Below are positions 35,845 to 43,344 of a stretch of DNA of 64,000 bases, in pieces. The position numbers and the translations under genes were made by a program. Within the stretch, counting starts at the first letter, position 1. Each line of letters starts with the position of its first letter. The notes under the pieces were generated by a model. That model did no database searches and was not told the DNA's origin. It saw only the letters and a program-made list of their open reading frames with translations. Origin of the DNA: Candidatus Obscuribacterales bacterium (GTDB lineage: Bacteria > Cyanobacteriota > Vampirovibrionia > Obscuribacterales > Obscuribacteraceae); NCBI GenBank assembly GCA_020050835.1, contig JAGVKB010000142.1:186001-250000 (forward strand), given 5' to 3'.

Positions 35845-35937
35845 CAGATCGCTGGATGCGGCGGAGGCCAGCGAACCTGGTCAGAGGGGAAACCCAGCAG
35901 CCATAAGTTGTAACCTCCGGGTGTGTCCAGCGGTCTG
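35845..35937 (+). ncRNA. ffs: Small bacterial SRP RNA (4.5S type)
   Basis: The 93 bases fold as one long hairpin. The terminal stem pairs CAGATCGCTGGA with TCCAGCGGTCTG, a middle stem pairs GGAGG with CCTCC, and the apical domain IV reads GGTCAGAGGGGAAACCC and then AGCAGCC. GGTCAG and AGCAGCC are the conserved Ffh-binding loops and a GAAA tetraloop caps a GGG/CCC stem. No Alu domain, so it is the short type. It is flanked by a TATAAT promoter and the gene at 35962. Confidence 0.88.
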
Positions 35938-35961
35938 AACCCCTATAACCGGCGAATTGCT

Positions 35962-36219
35962 ATGCCCAAGTCATCAAAACACACTCCAAACCCAGACCCC
36001 AGTAAGACACTGCTCGGTCAGATCCTGGTAGAGCTTGGCTACATAACCATCTATCAGCTCGACGAGGCTCTTCACATCCAGAGAGAGGATGTGGCTGCCG
36101 GCCGTGATCAGAAACCGCTCGGGCAGATCCTGTTGGAAATGGGCTATTGCAGCCCCAACCAGCTTATCCGCGGTATTCAAGTGCAGGCTGAGTACAGAAA
36201 AGCTCAAACGACCAGCTAG
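35962..36219 (+). CDS. Small MshEN/T2SSE-N-like domain protein
   Basis: The 85 residues from ATG 35962 contain two LGQILxELGYxxxxQLxxAL motifs: LLGQILVELGYITIYQLDEA and PLGQILLEMGYCSPNQLIRG. This matches the N-terminal domain of type II secretion/type IV pilus ATPases (GspE/MshE), which in MshE binds c-di-GMP, but here it stands alone without the ATPase domain. Such free domains are common near motility or surface-attachment genes. It starts just after the SRP RNA and is followed by a terminator; the histidine-kinase-like gene comes next. Confidence 0.8.
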   Translation: MPKSSKHTPNPDPSKTLLGQILVELGYITIYQLDEALHIQREDVAAGRDQKPLGQILLEMGYCSPNQLIRGIQVQAEYRKAQTTS

Positions 36220-36243
36220 GCACTATCAGACACTCTTTGACTG

Positions 36244-36270
36244 CGGGGTGGTGCTGCGCGCCGCCCCGTT
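36244..36270 (+). terminator. Terminator after the MshEN gene
   Basis: An 8-bp GC-rich stem CGGGGTGG / CCGCCCCG (one G-U pair) with a 9-base loop, followed by TTTGTG, 25 bases past the stop. Confidence 0.7.
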
Positions 36271-36420
36271 TGTGTATTGCATCTTTCGGTGCACCGGGCT
36301 CTCTAATGGGTAATAGAAAATCAACAGGTAATTAGCAGATCTAAAGTGGTTTATCTAAGAGCTAAACTTCTATATGAGCCTTGATCAACGGGCCGAAAGC
36401 ATAGCTTCAGTGGGGAATAC

Positions 36421-38736
36421 TTGGGACTAGGCGCCAAGCTAAATTTTGCCTTCATCACCGTGATTCTAGTCATGGTGCTCGGCCATGCCGGCTACGCGCT
36501 TTTCATGGACTGGCGCACCACGCGCAGCGAAGCCGAGAAGCATGTCTCCTCCGTGGGCGCCCGGCTGATGACCAAGGAGTTTCCGCAGATAGCGGACAGC
36601 GACCTCAAGTTTGCCGACGCACTCACCCGTGATCCGGCATTACTGGAAGCTTTCAACAGCAAGGACCACGAAGCTGTCGGCAAAGCATTGAAGGCTTATG
36701 TCGACCGAACCGGACTTGATGCCATCATTACTGTCGTCGACGGCAAGGGCAAAGTGATTTACAGCACCGAAATGCCTGCTAAATCAGGATTTATGATCGG
36801 CGACAAATGCTCAGGCTTCGAGCTAGTGTTGACACGAAGCGCGCCCTGGCGAGGACCAACGGCATTCAGCCCAACCGGCGACATCTTAATTACGAGCATG
36901 GCACCAATCAAAACCGGCTCCAACCCGGTCGGAGTCGTTGCAGTCAGCCAGCCGATCAGCAGCGAGTTCCTGACCGGGTTGGTCAGCAAATTCAAGTTTA
37001 TGGACGATGAGCCACTCCTGAAGGGCGTGGACCTTGCACTATTTGGCCCGCGTGAAGGAAAGATTACCGCCTATTCCAATGGTCTAGTTGGCAGAGACGG
37101 CGGCTTTCTGGACAAAGTCAATCAGCTCGGCGTCAAGGCCATCTCCGACAAGCAATTCGTCAACGGTGACAGGCTCTGGCAGTCATTTGCGATGGCAGAG
37201 GGAAACAGCACCGTCGGCAATCTGCTGGTGACTACATCGCTGCCGAGCATCATGCCGAAAGTCATCTATTATGCCGGTCAGGCTGGTGCAGCTGCCGCCA
37301 TCGCCTTGATTCTCGCATTTATCTTCTCCACCGCTATCAGCGGTGGAATCCGCCGGCGCTTGCACTTTTTGATCGGGCGAGCGCATGACCTTGCGCAGCA
37401 GAAATCCAGCTTACCTGCGCTCGAAGGACTCGAAGGCGAGTGGTTGGAGCTGGGCGAGCTGATGGATACGGCGGTTACCTCCATGCGCTCCACCATTCAA
37501 GGACTGAAGTCTCAGCTGTCCAAACGCAGCGTGGAAACTGAGGAGAAAACGAAGCAAGAGGACTTCTCCAGCGAACAACTAGTACATCTCAATCGCCAGC
37601 TATCTGAAAAAACCAGACAACTCTCCGAGCTGTCCAAACAGATCAATTTCGGCTCGCAGCAAACAGTACTGCTGCAACAAAAACTGGATGCGGTATTGCA
37701 GATTTCGACCGAAGGGTTCTTGATGTTGGATCAATATGGCAACGTCTTATCCGCCAACCCGGTCTTCTTGAACTGGTTGGGCGTCAAGGAGGGCGAGATC
37801 GCCGGCCGCCTATGCTTCGATCTCGTTTGCAAGCCAGGAGAACCGCGCGGCAATGTACAGTCGCAAGCGTTCTCCAGGCATAGTGGTAATCCAGCTGATT
37901 TAATCAACCAGTTTTATCCGGAGGCGGTTGTCTATCACCACTATCAGGAAAAATCAGTAGAGGTGCTGGCTCACCTGCATCCAGTCGTCACAGACGATCA
38001 AAACATTCAGGGCTGGATAATGGTTTTGCGTGACAAGTCTCTGCGCAGCGAAGTGGCGCAACTGAGAACCGAAATCGTCGCCATGTTGTCGGACTCGATT
38101 CGTGCGCCGCTCGTATCCGTAGAGGGCAGCTGGAAAACTTTGCTTTCCAACGCCAACCAAACAATGCATCCTTCAGTCGGACAGGCGCTCGCACAACTTC
38201 ATACGCATTACGAGCAGCTGATCGGCCTGGTCGACAGCTTGCTCATGATGTACGGAGGCATAGTTCCACCACCGGTAATACCACGGGAGTTGGTCGTCGT
38301 GACCAGACTGGTCGCCGAATGCCTGGAGGAGGTCGCAGCCAATGCTCGGGAGCATCGACTTTCACTCGACTACAAAACAGTGACCGGATTGCCCAACTTA
38401 AACTCCGACCGGGAAGCGCTCAAGCGAGTAATGCTGCAACTTCTAGAAAAGATGATTGTTATCTCTCCACCAGGTGGCCGCGTTCGCGTCGAAAGTCTTG
38501 TCAAAGGGCAAGAGATGCGGATCGGCGTGACCAGCTCGGGAGCTGTGGTCAATCAGGAAGAGATTGATGAAATGTTTGTCGGTTTCATCGAGGGCAAGCA
38601 TGACCAGGCTTCGTACAGTTCACGTCTATCCATGTATCTAGCTCGCAATAATATCGAACGTCTCGGCGGAAAGATTTGGGCCGAATCAGATGCCAGCCGC
38701 GGCACAAGCATCTTTTTCATCCTGACGATCTCTTGA
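36421..38736 (+). CDS. Membrane sensor with degenerate histidine kinase core (pseudokinase)
   Basis: The 771 residues comprise TM1 (residues 7-29), a periplasmic Cache-like domain (about 30-285), TM2 (about 285-310), a HAMP-like linker and coiled coil (about 380-425), and a PAS domain (LDAVLQISTEGFLMLDQYGN, about 430-530). The C-terminus has HisKA and HATPase_c form. However, the phospho-acceptor histidine is replaced (SDSIRAPL, Asp558), the ATP-binding N-box reads LLEKMIV (Glu676 where Asn is expected), and the DxGxG box reads SSGAV. It is therefore unlikely to phosphorylate itself; it may sense and signal as a scaffold. The start is TTG at 36421 with a weak ribosome binding site. Confidence 0.88.
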   Translation: MGLGAKLNFAFITVILVMVLGHAGYALFMDWRTTRSEAEKHVSSVGARLMTKEFPQIADSDLKFADALTRDPALLEAFNSKDHEAVGKALKAYVDRTGLDAIITVVDGKGKVIYSTEMPAKSGFMIGDKCSGFELVLTRSAPWRGPTAFSPTGDILITSMAPIKTGSNPVGVVAVSQPISSEFLTGLVSKFKFMDDEPLLKGVDLALFGPREGKITAYSNGLVGRDGGFLDKVNQLGVKAISDKQFVNGDRLWQSFAMAEGNSTVGNLLVTTSLPSIMPKVIYYAGQAGAAAAIALILAFIFSTAISGGIRRRLHFLIGRAHDLAQQKSSLPALEGLEGEWLELGELMDTAVTSMRSTIQGLKSQLSKRSVETEEKTKQEDFSSEQLVHLNRQLSEKTRQLSELSKQINFGSQQTVLLQQKLDAVLQISTEGFLMLDQYGNVLSANPVFLNWLGVKEGEIAGRLCFDLVCKPGEPRGNVQSQAFSRHSGNPADLINQFYPEAVVYHHYQEKSVEVLAHLHPVVTDDQNIQGWIMVLRDKSLRSEVAQLRTEIVAMLSDSIRAPLVSVEGSWKTLLSNANQTMHPSVGQALAQLHTHYEQLIGLVDSLLMMYGGIVPPPVIPRELVVVTRLVAECLEEVAANAREHRLSLDYKTVTGLPNLNSDREALKRVMLQLLEKMIVISPPGGRVRVESLVKGQEMRIGVTSSGAVVNQEEIDEMFVGFIEGKHDQASYSSRLSMYLARNNIERLGGKIWAESDASRGTSIFFILTIS

Positions 38737-38743
38737 TCTCGGT

Positions 38744-39274
38744 CTACCGAGATCGATGCGGCGATCGCTTGTGAATCGAGCTAATACTTTGCGCTCGCGC
38801 CTCAAGCACAAGAGCCTCGGTATCCCTGCCGATTCGGCGTAGCAGCTGGGCGTAGTTAGTGAGCACGGGAAGGAGGTCACTGTGATCTTGTCCATTCAGC
38901 TTTTCGCGAATCTCGATCGCCCGCTTATAAAGCGGCTCTGCCTGCTCGAATTTCTTGGTAGCGCTATATAGTGCAGCCAGGTTGTGCAGATTGATTGCGA
39001 CTTCGCTATGCTCCTGTCCGTGATTGCGCTCGTGAATTGCCAGCGAACGCAAGTAATACTCCTCGGCCATCGCATACTTTCCCTGGGTATGACAAAGCGC
39101 GGCCATGTTGTTGAGCGTTTTAGCCAGCCGCTGATCGGTTTCTGGAAAGCACTCGGCGTCCTTCATGGCCGCCAGGAAAAACTCCTCAGCCTTCGCATAG
39201 CGACCCCGCTCGAAGGCAGCAATGCCCTGGTCGAAACTTTCCTGCCAGTTGGACTCGTTGGTCGGACTTCCCAT
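38744..39274 (-). CDS. Small TPR protein (kinesin-light-chain type)
   Basis: The 176 residues contain four TPR units: AAFERGRYAKAEEFFLAAMK, ALCHTQGKYAMAEEYYLRSL, LAALYSATKKFEQAEPLYKR and YAQLLRRIGRDTEALVLEAR. No signal peptide, so it is probably cytoplasmic. A TTG at 39304 could extend the start by ten residues. It converges on the end of the degenerate kinase gene with a 7-base gap, but this placement alone does not link them. Confidence 0.85.
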   Translation of the reverse strand: MGSPTNESNWQESFDQGIAAFERGRYAKAEEFFLAAMKDAECFPETDQRLAKTLNNMAALCHTQGKYAMAEEYYLRSLAIHERNHGQEHSEVAINLHNLAALYSATKKFEQAEPLYKRAIEIREKLNGQDHSDLLPVLTNYAQLLRRIGRDTEALVLEARAQSISSIHKRSPHRSR

Positions 39275-39372
39275 AGTGTGGTTATGGTGACCGATTTTCT
39301 TCAAGAGGGCTATACTTTACATCCGCCATTTGATGCCATACGTATATACGGGTTCAAACATGAGGCGATCAA

Positions 39373-39741
39373 ATGTCCGTTCAAGTTAAAGCGATTGAGG
39401 CTCGGTCGATTCTAACCGCTCAAAAATGGGGCTCTTTGCAAAGTCATTTCCAATTCTCACTGAATCCCTATGCTGGTATTCGAGTTCACGCCTCGCTTTC
39501 GCCTTTGCTTCCGTGCAATCCGGAGCGCCTGGTAGAGCTGTTAAAGCCTTATGTAGACCAAATTTGGATCGACCGGATGCGAAATATTGAAGTAAACACC
39601 AGACCTGAATTGATCGACAAGTACAGCTGGTTCTTCGACGAAGATAACTACCGAGCTACGATTACAAAGATTGCCGAGGCGATGCCCAACCGGCGATCCC
39701 AAGTTCAAACCGAGCAAAAAACGAGATCAGCAATCTTGTAG
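39373..39741 (+). pseudogene. Radical-SAM protein remnant with internal deletion
   Basis: The 122-residue product joins what look like the two ends of an SPL-type radical-SAM protein. The N-terminus (VKAIEARSILTAQKWGSLQS then HFQFSLNPYAG) matches the lead-in to the cluster motif, normally NPYxGCxHxCxYCYA. It runs directly into a typical C-terminus (SLSPLLPCNPERLVELLKPY, VDQIWIDRM, KYSWFFDEDNY). The CxxxCxxC cluster and barrel are missing at about 39475. It is an in-frame gutted relic, or a small derived protein that kept the frame. No signal peptide. Confidence 0.55.
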
Positions 39742-39790
39742 AGAAGAACCAAAGGCAGCTCAAACTGGCGCTCCGTCCTTAGAAGAAACG

Positions 39791-40360
39791 CTACTTAGCA
39801 GCCTTATCTTCTTGATCGATCTGAGCGCTCACTTCGCGTAATCTCGGCGATGCCGCTTGATTGATCATTTGGACAGCCTCGTTTGTCAGCTGAGGTAATA
39901 CATCAAGTGACTTCTGCCCGGTCGGCGACTTGTAGAAAGCTAGCATGTCTTTCAGCTCTTCCAAGCTAAAGTACTTGTCGTAGAGCTTCGTATAAACGTC
40001 AGATACGATCTCTCCGAGCTTCACCTTCTCATTGCTCAGTGTTTTAAATCGCTCCATCCGCTTATCCAGCTTGCCAAGTAATTCCGTCTTCGCCTTTTCC
40101 TTCTCTTCGGCGCCTAGTTTCGAATCTTGATCGATTCGAGCGGCCAAAGCTGCGTTTAGACCTTTTACCTCTTGCTCAAAAACTAAATTGAAGCCAAGCT
40201 GCGCATTGCGTGTCACTCTGCTGGCCTCCAACAGCTCCTTCATCACCGGCACCTTTTCAGCTGACGAAGCCGATCCGGCCTCATCGGCGTCGGCAGATCG
40301 CCCTTGCCATCCAAGGCAAATCAAACAACTGACGGCAATTAGGTGCTTTCTTCCTAACAT
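39791..40360 (-). CDS. DUF2059 domain secreted protein
   Basis: The 189-residue protein from ATG 40360 (GAGGGAGAG upstream) has a signal peptide (LIAVSCLICLGWQGRSADA). The DUF2059 helical domain is at about 120-175: VSDVYTKLYDKYFSLEELKD, MLAFYKSPTGQKSLDVLPQL, where FYxSPxGQK is the family hallmark. DUF2059 proteins are small exported helical proteins of unknown function. An upstream in-frame extension to 40477 lacks a ribosome binding site and overlaps the oxidoreductase gene. Confidence 0.88.
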   Translation of the reverse strand: MLGRKHLIAVSCLICLGWQGRSADADEAGSASSAEKVPVMKELLEASRVTRNAQLGFNLVFEQEVKGLNAALAARIDQDSKLGAEEKEKAKTELLGKLDKRMERFKTLSNEKVKLGEIVSDVYTKLYDKYFSLEELKDMLAFYKSPTGQKSLDVLPQLTNEAVQMINQAASPRLREVSAQIDQEDKAAK

Positions 40361-40473
40361 TAGACTCTCCCTCGGAAATTCCGATAGTGGCGGCAATTCT
40401 AATCCAGCAGACTTGCCAAGATTTCGCCCCCCTGGTTCGTTGAGCATTATCGCGTACTTCTGAACTTTTGATC

Positions 40474-41463
40474 TCATGCACCGACTCGAAGAACTACCTT
40501 GCCGAAGTTTTCATTCGTCCCAACCAGCGCATGAGCTTGAGCCGCTTCCGCCAGGGGAAACACCCGATCGATCACCGCACGCAGTTTACCGGCAGCGATC
40601 ATCGGCAGCATCTTTTGAGCAAACTCTGCGATTACAGCAATCTTTTCGTCCAACAAACGGGCTCGCATGACTGTACCCTTAATCTCCAAACGTTTCCGAA
40701 GCAGCTGTCCCAACTCGATCTCTGCACGAGCGCCGGCCACCAGACCAACGACTATCATTCTGGCTCGACTGGCCATACAAATGAGATCCTCAGCAACATA
40801 GTTGCCGCCAGCCAGCTCCAATACGACATCGACTCCGCGACCTTCAGTCAATCTCAGAACTTCCTGGGAAAATTTGCCGTCGGTTACAACTATCCCATCC
40901 ACAAGACCGAGTCCTTTTGCCGCCTCCACCTTCCAGCTGTTACGGGCAGTACCAATCGGTCGCGCTCCGATTGCAAGCGCTATCTGCACCGCGGCTGCGC
41001 CCACTCCGCTGCCCACCGCGCTGATTAAGACAGTCTCGCCCGCGACAAGACGTGATTGAGAAACCATGGCATCGTATGCAGTGATAAATGCCTCCGGTAT
41101 TGCTGCCGCCTCCTCAAATGAAAGCGACGCCGGCATCGGCATTACAGTGCGTTCATGAACCACGAGACTTTCAGCATACGAGCCTCCACCTACCAGGCCA
41201 AAGACCTTATCGCCAGCTTTGTACAAACTTGCACTCGCTCCGGATCTTTCAACAATGCCCGAAAATTCCACACCAGGAATCTCCTTTGGCGATCCCTCCG
41301 GAACCGGGTAAAGGCCCAATCTCTGCAACAGGTCGAGCCGGTTGACTGCCGTCGCCTTAACAGAAATCAACAGCTCCTCTGCGGCTGGTTCTAACGGCTG
41401 AACATCTCGCAGCTCAAGAACTTCCGGACCTCCCGGCCGAGCAATCACAATGGCACGCATCAT
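40474..41463 (-). CDS. NADPH:quinone oxidoreductase, PIG3/QOR family (MDR superfamily)
   Basis: The 329 residues show the zinc-free medium-chain dehydrogenase fold: GPEVLELRDVQPLEPAAEEL, NRLDLLQRLGLYPVPEGSP, PGVEFSGIVE, then the Rossmann domain with AVGSGVGAAAVQIALAIGA and GIVVTDGKFSQEVLRLTEGR. NRLDLLQRxGxYPxPxG is the PIG3-type signature. It reduces quinones with NADPH and often works in redox stress. MM at the start offers 41463 or 41460; the second has better ribosome binding site spacing. Confidence 0.93.
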   Translation of the reverse strand: MMRAIVIARPGGPEVLELRDVQPLEPAAEELLISVKATAVNRLDLLQRLGLYPVPEGSPKEIPGVEFSGIVERSGASASLYKAGDKVFGLVGGGSYAESLVVHERTVMPMPASLSFEEAAAIPEAFITAYDAMVSQSRLVAGETVLISAVGSGVGAAAVQIALAIGARPIGTARNSWKVEAAKGLGLVDGIVVTDGKFSQEVLRLTEGRGVDVVLELAGGNYVAEDLICMASRARMIVVGLVAGARAEIELGQLLRKRLEIKGTVMRARLLDEKIAVIAEFAQKMLPMIAAGKLRAVIDRVFPLAEAAQAHALVGTNENFGKVVLRVGA

Positions 41464-41529
41464 ACCCTCACGCTTCTGAAAGAGGACTTCTGAAATGGGA
41501 TTGAAGTGTCTGAGAGCACTCCTTCGCTA

Positions 41530-41868
41530 TCAAAACAACTTGCCACCAAGCAGCACTTCAAAATCCGGACGAACCAGCACAACATCGTCAGCATTCGCTC
41601 CCGGCACTCCCACTATTAAAATCTCAGATTGAAAGTCCGCAATTTGCTTGGGTGGAAAATTAACGACTGCTATCACAAGCTGTCCGATCAGGTCTTCCTT
41701 GCTGTAGCGAACTGTGAGCTGCGCGCTCGATTTCTTGATTCCCAGCTCACCGAAATCAACCCAAACTTTGTAGGCGGGCTTTCTGGCTTTTGGAAAGTCT
41801 TGAGCATCCACAATCCGCCCGACGCGAATGTCGACCTTATGAAAGTCTTGATAATCAATCTTATCCAC
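41530..41868 (-). CDS. csaA: tRNA-binding domain chaperone CsaA
   Basis: A 112-residue single EMAP/OB-fold protein: FHKVDIRVGRIVDAQDFPKA at the start, KPAYKVWVDFGELGIKKSSA in the middle, QLVIAVVNFPPKQIADFQSE and LIVGVPGANADDVVLVRPD at the end. The length and motifs match CsaA, a secretion-related chaperone that binds tRNA. No other domain is fused. It stands between the quinone oxidoreductase and the Fur-like regulator, all on the minus strand. Confidence 0.93.
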   Translation of the reverse strand: MDKIDYQDFHKVDIRVGRIVDAQDFPKARKPAYKVWVDFGELGIKKSSAQLTVRYSKEDLIGQLVIAVVNFPPKQIADFQSEILIVGVPGANADDVVLVRPDFEVLLGGKLF

Positions 41869-41900
41869 TTAGCTGACAAGTATACCGGGTAGCTCGAAAA

Positions 41901-42488
41901 TCAAAGCAACTCGCCACGACAATCCTGGCACTGCGACCGCACAATAAATTCGATCCGGTCGAACTCGTAGCCCATCCTGGCGCAGATCTGCCGCCCCACA
42001 TCATCGAGATAGTCTTGATAAAACTCAATTGTCTTGCCGCACTCGATGCAAGTGAGATGACCGTGATGGATCTCCTCTCGTCGCCATTCGTAGAAGCGCT
42101 GCCCCCCTTTGTTCAACGACAATACGAGCCCGACCGAACGCAAGCTGAGCAGCGACCGGTAAACACTCGCCTGATGTACGTTTAATCCGCGCAGTCCGGC
42201 TATCTCCGCAATCTGCTTTGCCGAAAGGTGCACGCCGTGCTCGGCCTCTTGAAGAATCGCTGACACCAATCTCATGCAGCGATTATCACTCATCTCCAAC
42301 TTGCCACCACAATCACGGTAGCTCTTTAGTGCTCGATAAGCGGCGATCGAAGTTAAATTGACACCGGCTTCCTGCGCCCTTTGCTGTAGCTCCGAAGCAC
42401 TCAGGTGAGGGCTCACTTTCAAGATCTGAAAAATTACCGACTTCTTGCTCAGCCTCCGAGAAGTTCTGTGAATGGTATGGCTTTTCAT
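41901..42488 (-). CDS. Fur-family regulator with two winged-helix modules
   Basis: The 195 residues end with a typical Fur dimerisation/metal domain: HHGH (141-144), CIECGK (147-152) and the second CxxC pair (187-190). Before it are two DNA-binding-like segments: residues about 14-60 (LSASELQQRAQEAGVNLTSI AAYRALKSY) and 73-127 (LSAKQIAEIAGLRGLNVHQA SVYRSLLSL). Ordinary Fur proteins have one and are about 140-150 residues. It lies 860 bases from a Fur-box-like palindrome that begins the PLP gene cluster, so it is the natural candidate regulator (inference). It may sense iron or another metal. Confidence 0.85.
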   Translation of the reverse strand: MKSHTIHRTSRRLSKKSVIFQILKVSPHLSASELQQRAQEAGVNLTSIAAYRALKSYRDCGGKLEMSDNRCMRLVSAILQEAEHGVHLSAKQIAEIAGLRGLNVHQASVYRSLLSLRSVGLVLSLNKGGQRFYEWRREEIHHGHLTCIECGKTIEFYQDYLDDVGRQICARMGYEFDRIEFIVRSQCQDCRGELL

Positions 42489-42516
42489 TGCAGTTCAAAT
42501 TGCCTTTCAATCGAAT

Positions 42517-42897
42517 TTATGACCTGGCAAAATTAGCCGTTCGCCCAGGACGATTGCACGGATTACCGCTGCGGCGAGCGCTTGCACCAACTCCGGTCGC
42601 TCTGTCGATGGATTCATGCATCTCTTCCATGAAGCAGTTGATGCGCGCCACCAATTTTACCTTTCCAGCCCGTTCGGCCCGCAACCGGGCTATCAACATG
42701 CCTGTGATCATCTTATTCAAACGGCAAATGTTTCGGTCATACAGTCCGAACGTCAGGGCCAGTATCACGTGCTTTGCGCTGCCGGTGCTCAAATTGATCG
42801 AACGTAAGCGATCGATCGAATCAGCCGGCAAACCAGCTAGCCAGCCATGGAGCCCCGACTGCCGAATAATGCCTTCACCGCTCAGCCCACTATTCAT
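42517..42897 (-). CDS. Hypothetical protein, unrecognised
   Basis: A 126-residue frame with a good ribosome binding site (GAGGAC, six bases before ATG 42897). It carries helical stretches such as HVILALTFGLYDRNICRLNK and LVARINCFMEEMHESIDRAT and a basic, Arg/Gly/Asn-rich tail. No family recognised and no signal peptide. It ends 28 bases upstream of the Fur-like gene on the same strand, so it could share its transcript. Confidence 0.45.
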   Translation of the reverse strand: MNSGLSGEGIIRQSGLHGWLAGLPADSIDRLRSINLSTGSAKHVILALTFGLYDRNICRLNKMITGMLIARLRAERAGKVKLVARINCFMEEMHESIDRATGVGASARRSGNPCNRPGRTANFARS

Positions 42898-43314
42898 AAA
42901 AAGTCCTCACCACCGACGGTGCTCGTCCAGATTTTTGCGAAAGCGCAATTCACGCCAGCCCTCTTGATAAGCGATACCTTGACATGCCGTTTGTCGAAAC
43001 CAGCCAGCCTGAAACGACTTGCGTCAAATCTTGCTCGCAATTGAAGAAATAAATGAAAACAGACTCCAGGAGCCACGCTTCGCGCACTCCTTCGGTTTTA
43101 TTTTGTTGCTAGGGTACTTTACACTAAAATGTCCTTGTTGCGACTCACTCTCAATAAGGAAGCTGCCAGCACAGCTCCCTTCTTGGTAAGCGAGCGGCGG
43201 TTTTTGAGCTATTCTAAAATCTTCCTATTGCGAGCTCTTCGCATTTTTTGAAAGAAACTTCTTTTCTCTGTTTAATGACAGCCGTACCAGAGCGGTGTAA
43301 TGTTGTGCTGCCAG

Positions 43315-43331
43315 TTGAGAATTATTCTCAA
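43315..43331. promoter_or_regulatory. Fur-box-like palindrome upstream of the PLP cluster
   Basis: TTGAGAATTATTCTCAA is a perfect inverted repeat around a central T (8-1-8), very close to the 7-1-7 Fur consensus TGATAATnATTATCA. It lies immediately before the first gene of the plus-strand cluster, where a repressor would block transcription. A related site is at 53119-53135. Confidence 0.7.
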
Positions 43332-43344
43332 TTGCTGATTACCA

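Noticed and set aside
42894-43076. 60-codon minus-strand frame overlapping the start of the 42517 gene by ATGA
   Set aside because: The overlap is tempting, but its GTG start has no good ribosome binding site and the residues look random.
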